Below, in pieces: positions 26,484-35,171 of a stretch of DNA of 64,000 nt. The notes below the pieces were generated by a model. The model did no database searches. It was not told the origin of the DNA and worked only from the letters and a program-made list of their open reading frames with translations. A program made the position numbers and the translations under genes. This DNA comes from Miniphocaeibacter massiliensis (GTDB lineage: Bacteria; Bacillota; Clostridia; Tissierellales; Peptoniphilaceae): NCBI RefSeq assembly GCF_900232905.1, contig NZ_OCTQ01000001.1:372001-436000 (forward strand). The letters are read 5' to 3'. Each line of letters opens with the position of its first letter. The first letter of the stretch is position 1.

Positions 26484-28198
26484 ATTATCTCCTCATATTT
26501 TTGGGTAACATCATAATTTTTGCTGTTATATATATCATACAACATAATTAAATATTTTTTTTGATTTTTATTATAATGTCTAATTATATCATTTTCATAC
26601 TTTAAAATATGAATATTTTTTACTAATTTTTTTGTAGAAACTTCTTTGTATTTTTCAGGTAAAATATTTAGTATGTCATCATTCTTTAAAATCTCATGTT
26701 TTGAATTTTTATCTATTAAATTTGGCTCTAAAAAATATGGTATTTTTCTATTAACCATAATATAATCATGTATCAATAACTCAGTTATAATATCTATATT
26801 TTCATATTCTTTCTCTATGACAAATTCTAATAATATTTTATATAAACTATCCCTTGAATGATTTATTAAATAATAGCCTCTTTCTTCCCAAAATTTCGAA
26901 AATTCTTCAAAAAATGAAAAATCATCTTTATAATAATTTTTTACAATATATTCAAAGGTATTATAAAAATTTTTTTCATTATAATACTTATCTACAAGTT
27001 CTTCTATCTCTTTCACTTTTTGTAGTCCTTCATAGCTAATCCATTTAGTAGAAATTACCTCATAAGGAGGATAATCATCATAAACTATCTTGTATTCTCT
27101 ATTTTTCAACCATAAATCCGAGCCTTTTAATACTTTTAAAAATCCTAACTGTAATTTATCTGGTCTAATTGACAAAATATCATTAAATGATTTTTTTAAA
27201 CTTTTATAATTTTCATATGGCAAACCTGCTATTAAGTCCAAATGTAAATGTATATTATCGAAAGCTAGTAGTTTTTCACATACTCTTTTTATATCCTCAA
27301 ACTCTCCAACTCTTTTAATTGCTTTACATGTTTCCATATTTGTTGATTGCACTCCTATTTCAAATTGAAATAAGTCTTTCCTAGAAATTTTAAATAACTC
27401 TAAGTAATCATTGTCTATTAATGTTGGATGTATTTCTAAATGGAACGTTGTATAACCTTTATCATTATTTATAATAAATTTTATTATTTCCAGTGCATGT
27501 TCTTTATTGAAATTAAATGTTCTATCTATAAATTTAACTAATGGAACTTTTAAATCTATAAATTTACCAATATCACTTTTACATCTATCTAAATTAAAAT
27601 ATCTTACTTTTTTTGTTGAAGATGAAAGGCAAAATTCACAATTATATGGACATCCTCTGGATGTTTCATAGTATACAATTTTTTTATCTTTTAAATATTT
27701 TTCTGTATATTCAAACTCTGAAACTTTTAAATCATTTATTGTTTGAAATATTTCATTCCCTAATATTTCAAATTCTTTATTTTCTAGTGTACCACTAGGT
27801 AAATCTATTTTTTCTCCATTAATATAATCCATTAGTATAGGAAATGTGGTTTCTCCTTCTCCACACATAATAAAGTCTATAAATTTATTTTCTTTTAAAA
27901 TATTCCTAGAATCATAGGATACTTCTGGTCCACCTAGTACTATTTTTATTTTATTATTAATTTTTTTTATTTTTTTAGAAATTTTTAAGGTTTGTTCTAT
28001 ATTCCATATATATGTTGAAAAGCCTACAATATTATAATTACCTTTTATTATTTCATAAATAATATCATCTAAGTTTTGATTTATAGTAAAATCTATAGTT
28101 TTTACTTCATATTTGTTTTCTATTGTTGACTTTAAATACTGTATAGCAATATTGCTATGTATGTATTTAGTATTTAAAGATGTTAGTAATATTTTCAT
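26480..28198 (-). CDS. B12-binding-domain radical SAM protein (DUF4080-like)
   Basis: A 572-residue radical SAM enzyme. The N-terminal 130 residues look like a cobalamin-binding fold (MKILLTSLNTKYIHSNIAIQYL ... IVLGGPEVSYD ... IDFIMCGEGE), though I do not see the classic DxHxxG cobalamin motif. The radical SAM core begins at YETSRGCPYNCEFCLSS (C-x3-C-x2-C), with EIGVQSTNMETCKAI and HLDLIAGLPYENY further on. The C-terminal third resembles the DUF4080 extension. The substrate is unknown. It starts a coupled unit with a membrane protein and a TPR protein, just below the argS terminator. Confidence 0.85.
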   Translation of the reverse strand: MKILLTSLNTKYIHSNIAIQYLKSTIENKYEVKTIDFTINQNLDDIIYEIIKGNYNIVGFSTYIWNIEQTLKISKKIKKINNKIKIVLGGPEVSYDSRNILKENKFIDFIMCGEGETTFPILMDYINGEKIDLPSGTLENKEFEILGNEIFQTINDLKVSEFEYTEKYLKDKKIVYYETSRGCPYNCEFCLSSSTKKVRYFNLDRCKSDIGKFIDLKVPLVKFIDRTFNFNKEHALEIIKFIINNDKGYTTFHLEIHPTLIDNDYLELFKISRKDLFQFEIGVQSTNMETCKAIKRVGEFEDIKRVCEKLLAFDNIHLHLDLIAGLPYENYKSLKKSFNDILSIRPDKLQLGFLKVLKGSDLWLKNREYKIVYDDYPPYEVISTKWISYEGLQKVKEIEELVDKYYNEKNFYNTFEYIVKNYYKDDFSFFEEFSKFWEERGYYLINHSRDSLYKILLEFVIEKEYENIDIITELLIHDYIMVNRKIPYFLEPNLIDKNSKHEILKNDDILNILPEKYKEVSTKKLVKNIHILKYENDIIRHYNKNQKKYLIMLYDIYNSKNYDVTQKYEEII

Positions 28199-28211
28199 AT
28201 TTCACCTATCT

Positions 28212-28236
28212 AAAAAAGACTAGTAAAACTAGTCTT
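28212..28236 (-). terminator. Intrinsic terminator after argS
   Basis: A 9-bp perfect stem (AAGACTAGT/ACTAGTCTT) with a 3-base loop and a U run on the minus strand. It overlaps the argS stop codon. Confidence 0.85.
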
Positions 28237-29932
28237 ACATTTTTTCTGGAGCTGCTATTCCAAGTAAATTCAAACTTGTAGTTAAAACAACTTTTGTTGC
28301 ATATGTTAATAATAATCTTGCATTTTTTAAATCTTCTTCAGCTGAATTAATAGGACAAGAATTATAAAATCTATTAAATGCCTTTGCAAGTTCTACCGCA
28401 TATCTTGTTACAAATGAAGGTTCTAATTTGTTTGCTGCACTTTCTAGTACATTTCCATAATTATCCAATAGTTTTACTATGGCTATCTCTTCATTTTCTT
28501 TTAGTAAGTTATAATTAACATCTTCCATTAACTTAAAATTAACTTTATTTAATATTGTAGATGCTCTAGCATTTGCATATTGAACATAAGGTCCTGTCTC
28601 TCCATCAAAATTAAGCACCTGATCCCAATCAAATACATAATCTTTTATTCTATTATTGAACAAATCTTGGAATATTATAGCACCAACGCCTATTTCTTTC
28701 GCTACTTTTTCTTTATCTGCAAGATTAGGATTTCTTTCTTCAATAATATTTTTAGTCTTGTCTATAGCCTTATTTAAAACATCTTCTAAAAACACCACTT
28801 TCCCTTCTCTTGTTTTCATAGCTCCATCTTTCATCGAAACCATACCAAAAGATACGTGTACACAATCTTTTGCCCACTCGTATCCCATTTCTGTTAGCAC
28901 CGCTATCAATTGTTGAAAATGCAGTCTTTGTTGAGAAGCAACTACATAATTATTTTTGTAGAAGTCATATGTCTTCTTTCTATAAATTGCTGTTGCAATA
29001 TCTCTAGTTATATATGTGCTAGAACCATTACTCTTCTTAATTAATACTGGAGGTAGATCATATTTTTCTAAATCTATAATCATAGCTCCATCTGATTCTT
29101 TTAACAAATTTTTATCTTCTAACTCTTTTATAACATCTTCCATAAACTGAGAATGATAAGCTTCGCCATTATAGTTATCAAAACTTACCCCTAAAAGCTT
29201 ATATACTCTTTGAAATTCATTTAGACTAATATCTTTAAACCATTGCCAAAGTTCAACTGCTTCTTCGTCTTTTTTCTCTAGTCTATCAAACCAATATCTT
29301 GCTTCATCCATTAAAGCTTCATTTTCTGAAGCTTCTTTATTGTATTTGACATATAAATTAAGTAGTTCATTTATAGGATCTTTGTCTATTTGCTCTTTAC
29401 TTCCCCATTTTTTATATGCAGAAATCATCATACCAAATTGTGTTCCATAATCACCTAAATAGTTTATGGATACAGTATTATAATCTTGATATTTTAGTAT
29501 ATTATTTATAGAATTTCCTATAACTGTTGATCTCAAATGTCCAATATGAAAAGGCTTAGCTATGTTTGTAGAAGAAAATTCTACAACAACATTTTTTCCT
29601 TCTCCTATGCTTTTAGATCCAAATTTTTTATTATTCACTACTTCTTCTAATACTTCTTTAATTTGAATGCAATTATTAACATAAAAATTTATATATGGAC
29701 CTACATTTAAAATCTTTGAAAAATATTCTCCATTTGATAGTTTTCCTACAAAATCTTCAGCTATTAAGTTAGGCGCTTTTTTTAAAACCTTAGCAAATCT
29801 AAATACCGGAAAAGCATAATCTCCCATTTCAGCATTAGGCGGGATTTCTATTAGTGAAATAATTTCTTCTCTGTTCATATCTAATTGTAACTCTTCAATT
29901 TTATCTGCAACTTTTAATTTAAAATCTATCAT
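28235..29932 (-). CDS. argS: Arginyl-tRNA synthetase
   Basis: Class I synthetase charging tRNA-Arg, 565 residues. It has an N-terminal Add-1 domain, the HIGH motif in FSSTNIAKPFHIGHLRSTV, the KMSKS-equivalent MKTREGKVVFLEDV, and a C-terminal DALR anticodon-binding domain ending NLLGIAAPEKM. The terminal Met is typical for the family. It lies 12 bases below mutS2, so it is probably co-transcribed with it. I see no T-box in front of it. Confidence 0.97.
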   Translation of the reverse strand: MIDFKLKVADKIEELQLDMNREEIISLIEIPPNAEMGDYAFPVFRFAKVLKKAPNLIAEDFVGKLSNGEYFSKILNVGPYINFYVNNCIQIKEVLEEVVNNKKFGSKSIGEGKNVVVEFSSTNIAKPFHIGHLRSTVIGNSINNILKYQDYNTVSINYLGDYGTQFGMMISAYKKWGSKEQIDKDPINELLNLYVKYNKEASENEALMDEARYWFDRLEKKDEEAVELWQWFKDISLNEFQRVYKLLGVSFDNYNGEAYHSQFMEDVIKELEDKNLLKESDGAMIIDLEKYDLPPVLIKKSNGSSTYITRDIATAIYRKKTYDFYKNNYVVASQQRLHFQQLIAVLTEMGYEWAKDCVHVSFGMVSMKDGAMKTREGKVVFLEDVLNKAIDKTKNIIEERNPNLADKEKVAKEIGVGAIIFQDLFNNRIKDYVFDWDQVLNFDGETGPYVQYANARASTILNKVNFKLMEDVNYNLLKENEEIAIVKLLDNYGNVLESAANKLEPSFVTRYAVELAKAFNRFYNSCPINSAEEDLKNARLLLTYATKVVLTTSLNLLGIAAPEKM

Positions 29933-29944
29933 TTTAACCTCTCA

Positions 29945-32314
29945 CTATTTAATTTCAACGACAGTAACTCCTGTTCCACCTTCTGAGTAACTACCTATTC
30001 TAAAGGATTTTGCATGCTTATTTCTATTTAAATATTTTTGAACTCCTTGCCTTAAAGCACCTGTTCCTTTTCCATGTATAAGTACAACTTCTTTAAGTCC
30101 AACTATATAGGCATCGTCTATAAACTTATCTATTTCGTAAATAGCTTCTTCAATGTTTAGACCTCTTAAGTCTAATTCTCTATTTACTTCTTTGCTACTC
30201 TTGTTTTTTATTATATTTTTAATATTATTACTAGCTTTTTTCTCATCCTTGGATTCAACTAACCTTAAGTTTTTAATGTTAGCATTTATTTTCATAATAC
30301 CTACTTGAACTTGAATATCTCCTTTTTTGTCTGGATTTGTTATAACTTCCCCAATTTCATTCATTCCAAGTATTTCAACATCATCTCCTATTGAAATTTC
30401 TTTCTTAGAATTGTTAGATGTTTCCAATAAATTCTTATTAGAAGTATTTTTCTTTAATTTTTCACTAAAATCTTTCTCTATTAAAGTTACTTCTTTAGCA
30501 ATATTTTTTTCTGCATCTTTTTCTAAGAATTTCAAATGCTTAATTAAGTCTTTAGTAGAATCTTTTGCCTCTAAGATAATATTATAAGCTTCTTCTCTAG
30601 CTTCTTCAATTATTTTCTCTCTTGTGTTTTTTGCCTTGTCCAGTTCTAATTGTAATTTTAACTTTATTTCTTTTATTTCATTTTCAAGTTCTTCTTGTTT
30701 CTTTTTGCTTTCTTCTACTTGCTTTCTATCATACTCAATTTTTGATAGTACATCTTCAAAACTTTGATTTTCTTCTGAAATCAATTCTTTTGCTTCATTT
30801 ATTATAGACTCACCTAGTCCTAATCTTTTTGAAATCTCAAATGCATTTGACTTTCCAGGTATTCCTATTGTAAGTTTATATGTCGGTCTTAAGGTATCAA
30901 CATTAAATTCAACTGAGCCATTTTTTACACCTTTGGTATTTAATGCAAATAATTTTAGTTGAGAATAATGTGTTGTTGCCATAGTCCTTATATTCTTTTT
31001 TAATAATCTTTCTAATATTGCAATTGCAAGTGCAGCTCCTTCAGTTGGATCTGTTCCTGCTCCTAGTTCATCAAATAATACTAGTGAATTATACTGTAAA
31101 TTCTCTAGTATATTTACAATATTTGTCATATGAGAAGAAAAAGTACTTAACGATTGTTCTATACTTTGTTCATCTCCAATATCTGCAAAAATTTCATTAA
31201 ATATCGCTATTTCTGAATTTGCATTACAAGGTATCATCAAACCTGATTGAGCCATTAATGTTAATAATCCTACTGTTTTTAGAGTAACGGTCTTACCCCC
31301 GGTATTTGGTCCAGTTATAACAAGCGTATTGTAATCTTTTCCTATATACACATCTATCGGAACTACAGTTTTCTTGTCTAAAGCAGGATGTCTAGCTTTT
31401 TTTAAATTTATAATACCATTTGTATTAACTTCTGGTTTAGTACCCTCTAATTCTATCGCTAAATTACCCTTGGCAAAAACAAAATCCATATAAGATAATA
31501 TTTTTTGATTTTCTATCAATTGATCCTTTATTTCAAAAAGTTCAATTGATAGATTTCTTAGTATTTTCTTTATTTCTTCAGCTTCTTTTGACTCTAATAT
31601 TCTAATATCATTATTAAGCTCAACTACTGCCATTGGCTCTATAAAAGCAGTTGCTCCTGATGATGATTGATCGTGCACTATTCCTTTTACAAAACTTCGA
31701 TTTTCAGACTTAACCGGTATTACATATCTTCCATCCCTAATGGTTACAAAAGAATCTTGTAATAATTTCTCTGAATTTTGAGATTTTAATATGCTATTTA
31801 ATTTGTTTCTTATTGCGCTTGTCTTATTTTGTATCTCTCTTCTGATTCTTTTAAGTTCAGAACTTGCATTATCACTAATTTCTGTTTCCGAAATAATAGA
31901 ACTTGAAATATTCGACTCAATATTATCAAATTGTATCAAATTAAAAATCATATTGTAAATAATAGGATATTTAATATTATTTTCTTCTGTTTCTCCTAAA
32001 TATTTTTTTACCTCTCTTACAGACCTTAATAAAGTTGCTGCATCTAAAAGTTCTTTAGGATTTAAACTTCCACCTTTTTCTACATGTTTTAAGGGCAATA
32101 TAAAATCATTTATTTCATATATAGAAGGATTACCAAAAGCATATATTAAACTACAGGCTTCTTCTGTTTCTTCTAGTGTTTTTTTTACAATATCTATGTC
32201 TGTAGTAGGCATTAACTTTCTAGAAATGTCTTTCCCTAAATTTGACTTAGTGTATTCTACAAGTCTATTAATTATTAAATTGTATTCTAGTACTTTTAAT
32301 GCTCTTTCATTCAT
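29945..32314 (-). CDS. mutS2: Endonuclease MutS2 (MutS2/RqcU family)
   Basis: A 789-residue MutS2. An N-terminal helical clamp region leads to the ATPase with Walker A TGPNTGGKTVTLKTVGLL and Walker B LVLFDELGAGTDPTEGAAL. A coiled coil follows, then the C-terminal Smr nuclease-like domain (LDLRGLNIEEAIYEIDKFI ... LIHGKGTGALRQGV). It suppresses recombination and, in Bacillus, has been shown to act on collided ribosomes. It lies 2 bases below the U32 peptidase gene and forms part of the zapA-U32-mutS2-argS string. Confidence 0.96.
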   Translation of the reverse strand: MNERALKVLEYNLIINRLVEYTKSNLGKDISRKLMPTTDIDIVKKTLEETEEACSLIYAFGNPSIYEINDFILPLKHVEKGGSLNPKELLDAATLLRSVREVKKYLGETEENNIKYPIIYNMIFNLIQFDNIESNISSSIISETEISDNASSELKRIRREIQNKTSAIRNKLNSILKSQNSEKLLQDSFVTIRDGRYVIPVKSENRSFVKGIVHDQSSSGATAFIEPMAVVELNNDIRILESKEAEEIKKILRNLSIELFEIKDQLIENQKILSYMDFVFAKGNLAIELEGTKPEVNTNGIINLKKARHPALDKKTVVPIDVYIGKDYNTLVITGPNTGGKTVTLKTVGLLTLMAQSGLMIPCNANSEIAIFNEIFADIGDEQSIEQSLSTFSSHMTNIVNILENLQYNSLVLFDELGAGTDPTEGAALAIAILERLLKKNIRTMATTHYSQLKLFALNTKGVKNGSVEFNVDTLRPTYKLTIGIPGKSNAFEISKRLGLGESIINEAKELISEENQSFEDVLSKIEYDRKQVEESKKKQEELENEIKEIKLKLQLELDKAKNTREKIIEEAREEAYNIILEAKDSTKDLIKHLKFLEKDAEKNIAKEVTLIEKDFSEKLKKNTSNKNLLETSNNSKKEISIGDDVEILGMNEIGEVITNPDKKGDIQVQVGIMKINANIKNLRLVESKDEKKASNNIKNIIKNKSSKEVNRELDLRGLNIEEAIYEIDKFIDDAYIVGLKEVVLIHGKGTGALRQGVQKYLNRNKHAKSFRIGSYSEGGTGVTVVEIK

Positions 32315-32316
32315 TC

Positions 32317-34632
32317 TTAATTTATTCCTCTATTAAAATGTCCTTTTGTATATTTGTTCATATCAAATAAGTTTTTTCCATTTTTGTTTTTATTTATTTT
32401 ATTATTAAATAGTTTTATTAAATTAGCATCTTCTTCATTTATAATTAACCTAATATTACCACTATTTTCAAAATTAATATTACCTATTAAATCATAACTA
32501 TTTAATAATTTACTATTATATAATTCACTATAATTATTGTACCTATTTACTAAAAAATATTCATTATTTTCATCTTTTAAATAATGATTTTTAGAATACT
32601 TACAAGATTTGCAACCTAAATCGTTCTTACAACCTTTTATACTACTAAATGGACAATTTCTTATTATCATTGATGTTAAATATCCATATACTATAATTTC
32701 AAAATTTGTATTTATAAATGGTAGCATACTATTTATTTCATCTAAGTTTAATTCTGTAGATAGCGTTATTCTTTCTAAACCTAAATCTTCAAGAAATTTA
32801 TAAGTTTTTGAATTTAAAACATTCAATCCTAAATCTCCTACTATTTTCTTAGTTGGGAATTTTTGTCTTATAAATTCAATATCTCCTATGTTATTTACTA
32901 AAAATCCTTCTATATTTTTTTCTATTTCAGCAATTTCATTTTCTAACTTAGACAAATTGTCAGTTGTTGAAAATCTTGGAATTTTAAAATAATATTTATT
33001 AGTATTTTTTAATGGTAAATTAGAATATATTTCGCCAAATTCATTATCTATTTCTTTATCTATATTAATGTATTCTATGTTAATTAAAGTATTTGATTCT
33101 TTCCTATGTTTTAATTTCTCAAACTCTATTGTAACATAATTTTTAAATTCTCTATCATTAAAATTATTAATATAGTTATCTAACTCTATGATAATTTCTC
33201 TTCGGAGTTCATTTAATTTTTTTACAGGAATAAATATATTCTCATCTATATCAAATTCTATTTTATTAAGAGTATAGTCAGTATTACCTAATTTAGAGAG
33301 TTGTTCAGATATTTTTTCTTTCTCCATTGGTTGACTAATAGCTGGTAAAATTGTATGTTCTACTTCATCTTCAATTTCTAAATTTTTATATTTTGCATAA
33401 AGTCTGGGATTTTTTCCAATTTTACCAATAAATTTAAATTCTATTGTTCTTTTGTAGTCAATGACTTTATTTTTTAGTTCTTCTTTCAATTTTATAGAAC
33501 TAGTTCTTCTTACTTTAGCTTTTATTTTTGCATCATAAAAGTAATTTTCAAATATAATATCTCCTGCTTTGTAATCATCTGTTAATGTATATTGAATTAC
33601 TTTGCCTTTCTTTGTTTCTATTAGTAGAATATCTCCCTTGTAGACTTGTTTATATAGTAATATTCCAGTTTTGTTATTTTGAGATACAATTACACCTATT
33701 TCAATACCTTTTTTATTTCTTTTCCTATCTATTTCTATAAAATTTTTACCATAGTCATAGTTTAGTAACCCCTTTGTAAATCCTCTATTAGAAACTTCTT
33801 CCAAAACTTCTATATTTATCTTTTCTTTTAATAATTTTGACTTATATGTTTTTACAACTGAATAAACATATTCTGGCTTTTTCATTCTACCTTCAATTTT
33901 AAAAGATTTAACACCTATATCTCTAAGTTCTACAACTGTATCTATTGTACATAAGTCTTTAGGGCTTAAAAAAGATTTGTAATCTTTATCTTTACTTTCT
34001 ATTTCAAAATTAGAATCATATACTTGGTATTCCTTTCTACATGGCTGAGCACACTTACCTCTATTTCCACTTCTTCCTCCAATGTATGAACTCATTAAGC
34101 ATTGACCAGATGTTGCCACACACAAAGAACCATGAATAAATACTTCTAACTCTATATCTACATTTTCAGAAATATATCTTATCTCATCAATAGGTGTTTC
34201 TCTTGCAAGTACAACTCTTGAAAAACCTAACTCCTTCATCATTTTTGCCCCAAAATAATTATATATATTAATTTGAGTACTAGCATGAACTTCCATATCT
34301 GGTAAATATTGTTTTATTAATTTTAATAATCCTAAATCTTGTATTATCACTGCATCTACATCAGAATTATATAAATCAATAACATAATTTAGTGCTTCAT
34401 TTAACTCATAATCATGAAGTAAAGTATTAACTGTAACATATACCTTTACATTGTTTTTATGACACAAGTTCACTATATTTTTCATATTTTCAGTTGTAAA
34501 ATTTTCCGCATAGGCTCGTGCACTAAATAGTTTACCACCTAAGTAAATAGCATCAGCTCCTGCTTTAATTGCAGCAATGAGCATATCATTGTTACCTACA
34601 GGAGCTAAAACTTCAAAATCATAATCTTTCAA
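32317..34632 (-). CDS. U32 family peptidase, large form with C-terminal extension
   Basis: A 771-residue U32 protein. The N-terminal TIM-barrel-like part has ADAIYLGGKLFSARAYAENF, the U32 signature ELEVFIHGSLCVATSGQC, and the cysteines of GKCAQPCRKEY. The C-terminal half (beta domain, then CPFSSIKGCKNDLGCKSCKYSK) carries another cysteine set suggestive of an Fe-S cluster. Related proteins (RlhA, TrhP/YegQ) take part in RNA hydroxylation, so peptidase may be a misnomer. The start is TTG (34630-34632), directly after the zapA stop. Confidence 0.92.
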   Translation of the reverse strand: MKDYDFEVLAPVGNNDMLIAAIKAGADAIYLGGKLFSARAYAENFTTENMKNIVNLCHKNNVKVYVTVNTLLHDYELNEALNYVIDLYNSDVDAVIIQDLGLLKLIKQYLPDMEVHASTQINIYNYFGAKMMKELGFSRVVLARETPIDEIRYISENVDIELEVFIHGSLCVATSGQCLMSSYIGGRSGNRGKCAQPCRKEYQVYDSNFEIESKDKDYKSFLSPKDLCTIDTVVELRDIGVKSFKIEGRMKKPEYVYSVVKTYKSKLLKEKINIEVLEEVSNRGFTKGLLNYDYGKNFIEIDRKRNKKGIEIGVIVSQNNKTGILLYKQVYKGDILLIETKKGKVIQYTLTDDYKAGDIIFENYFYDAKIKAKVRRTSSIKLKEELKNKVIDYKRTIEFKFIGKIGKNPRLYAKYKNLEIEDEVEHTILPAISQPMEKEKISEQLSKLGNTDYTLNKIEFDIDENIFIPVKKLNELRREIIIELDNYINNFNDREFKNYVTIEFEKLKHRKESNTLINIEYINIDKEIDNEFGEIYSNLPLKNTNKYYFKIPRFSTTDNLSKLENEIAEIEKNIEGFLVNNIGDIEFIRQKFPTKKIVGDLGLNVLNSKTYKFLEDLGLERITLSTELNLDEINSMLPFINTNFEIIVYGYLTSMIIRNCPFSSIKGCKNDLGCKSCKYSKNHYLKDENNEYFLVNRYNNYSELYNSKLLNSYDLIGNINFENSGNIRLIINEEDANLIKLFNNKINKNKNGKNLFDMNKYTKGHFNRGIN

Positions 34633-35169
34633 TTATAAAACCTTACCTTTTATTTCTTCTAATTCCTTATAAAGTGAATTAATTAACTTTAATGATTCTG
34701 TATAATCTTTTCTTACATCATTTAAAGCACTTTCTATTTTTTCTATTTCTTGGTCTTTTCTACTAACATCATCGTTAAGTTTTTTTATATCTTTATCTAG
34801 TCCTTCTATTTTTGTCTTATAATTTGAAATAGAATTTTTCAAGTTTTTGTTATCTTCTTCAGTTTTTGTTATTTCCCTAACTAAAGTATCATTTTTGTTT
34901 AATACTGAATTATACTCTCTTAAAGGAACTTCTGCTTTTTTTGATAATTCCTTGTATTTTTCATCAATCTTTAAATTTTCTTCTGAAAAATATAAAAGAG
35001 CTAAATTTAAAAGCATCATCTCTTTTAATTTAGGATTTTCTCTTCTAAGTTCTGACACTTTTTCATTCACTTTGTCAGCTATACATTGTACATATTCTTC
35101 TGACTTATCAGATTTTATAGTATATATATGTCCAAAAATTTTTATATCAACTTTGTTTTTTTCAGGCAT
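34633..35169 (-). CDS. zapA: Cell division protein ZapA
   Basis: FtsZ-ring stabiliser. It is 178 residues: the N-terminal ZapA domain (KVDIKIFGHIYTIKSDKSEEYVQCIADKVNEKV, about 5-37) is followed by a long coiled coil (about 70-175). The coiled-coil tail is longer than in short ZapA proteins (about 85-110 residues), as in other Firmicutes with this synteny. The ATG is 2 bases below the pheT stop, so it belongs to the pheS-pheT-zapA-U32 transcript. It acts with the ftsZ gene at 46 kb. Confidence 0.9.
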   Translation of the reverse strand: MPEKNKVDIKIFGHIYTIKSDKSEEYVQCIADKVNEKVSELRRENPKLKEMMLLNLALLYFSEENLKIDEKYKELSKKAEVPLREYNSVLNKNDTLVREITKTEEDNKNLKNSISNYKTKIEGLDKDIKKLNDDVSRKDQEIEKIESALNDVRKDYTESLKLINSLYKELEEIKGKVL

Positions 35170-35171
35170 AT

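Noticed and set aside
32317-34632. U32 protein as a secreted collagenase virulence factor
   Set aside because: It has no signal peptide, carries cysteine sets like RNA-modification relatives, and sits among translation and division genes.
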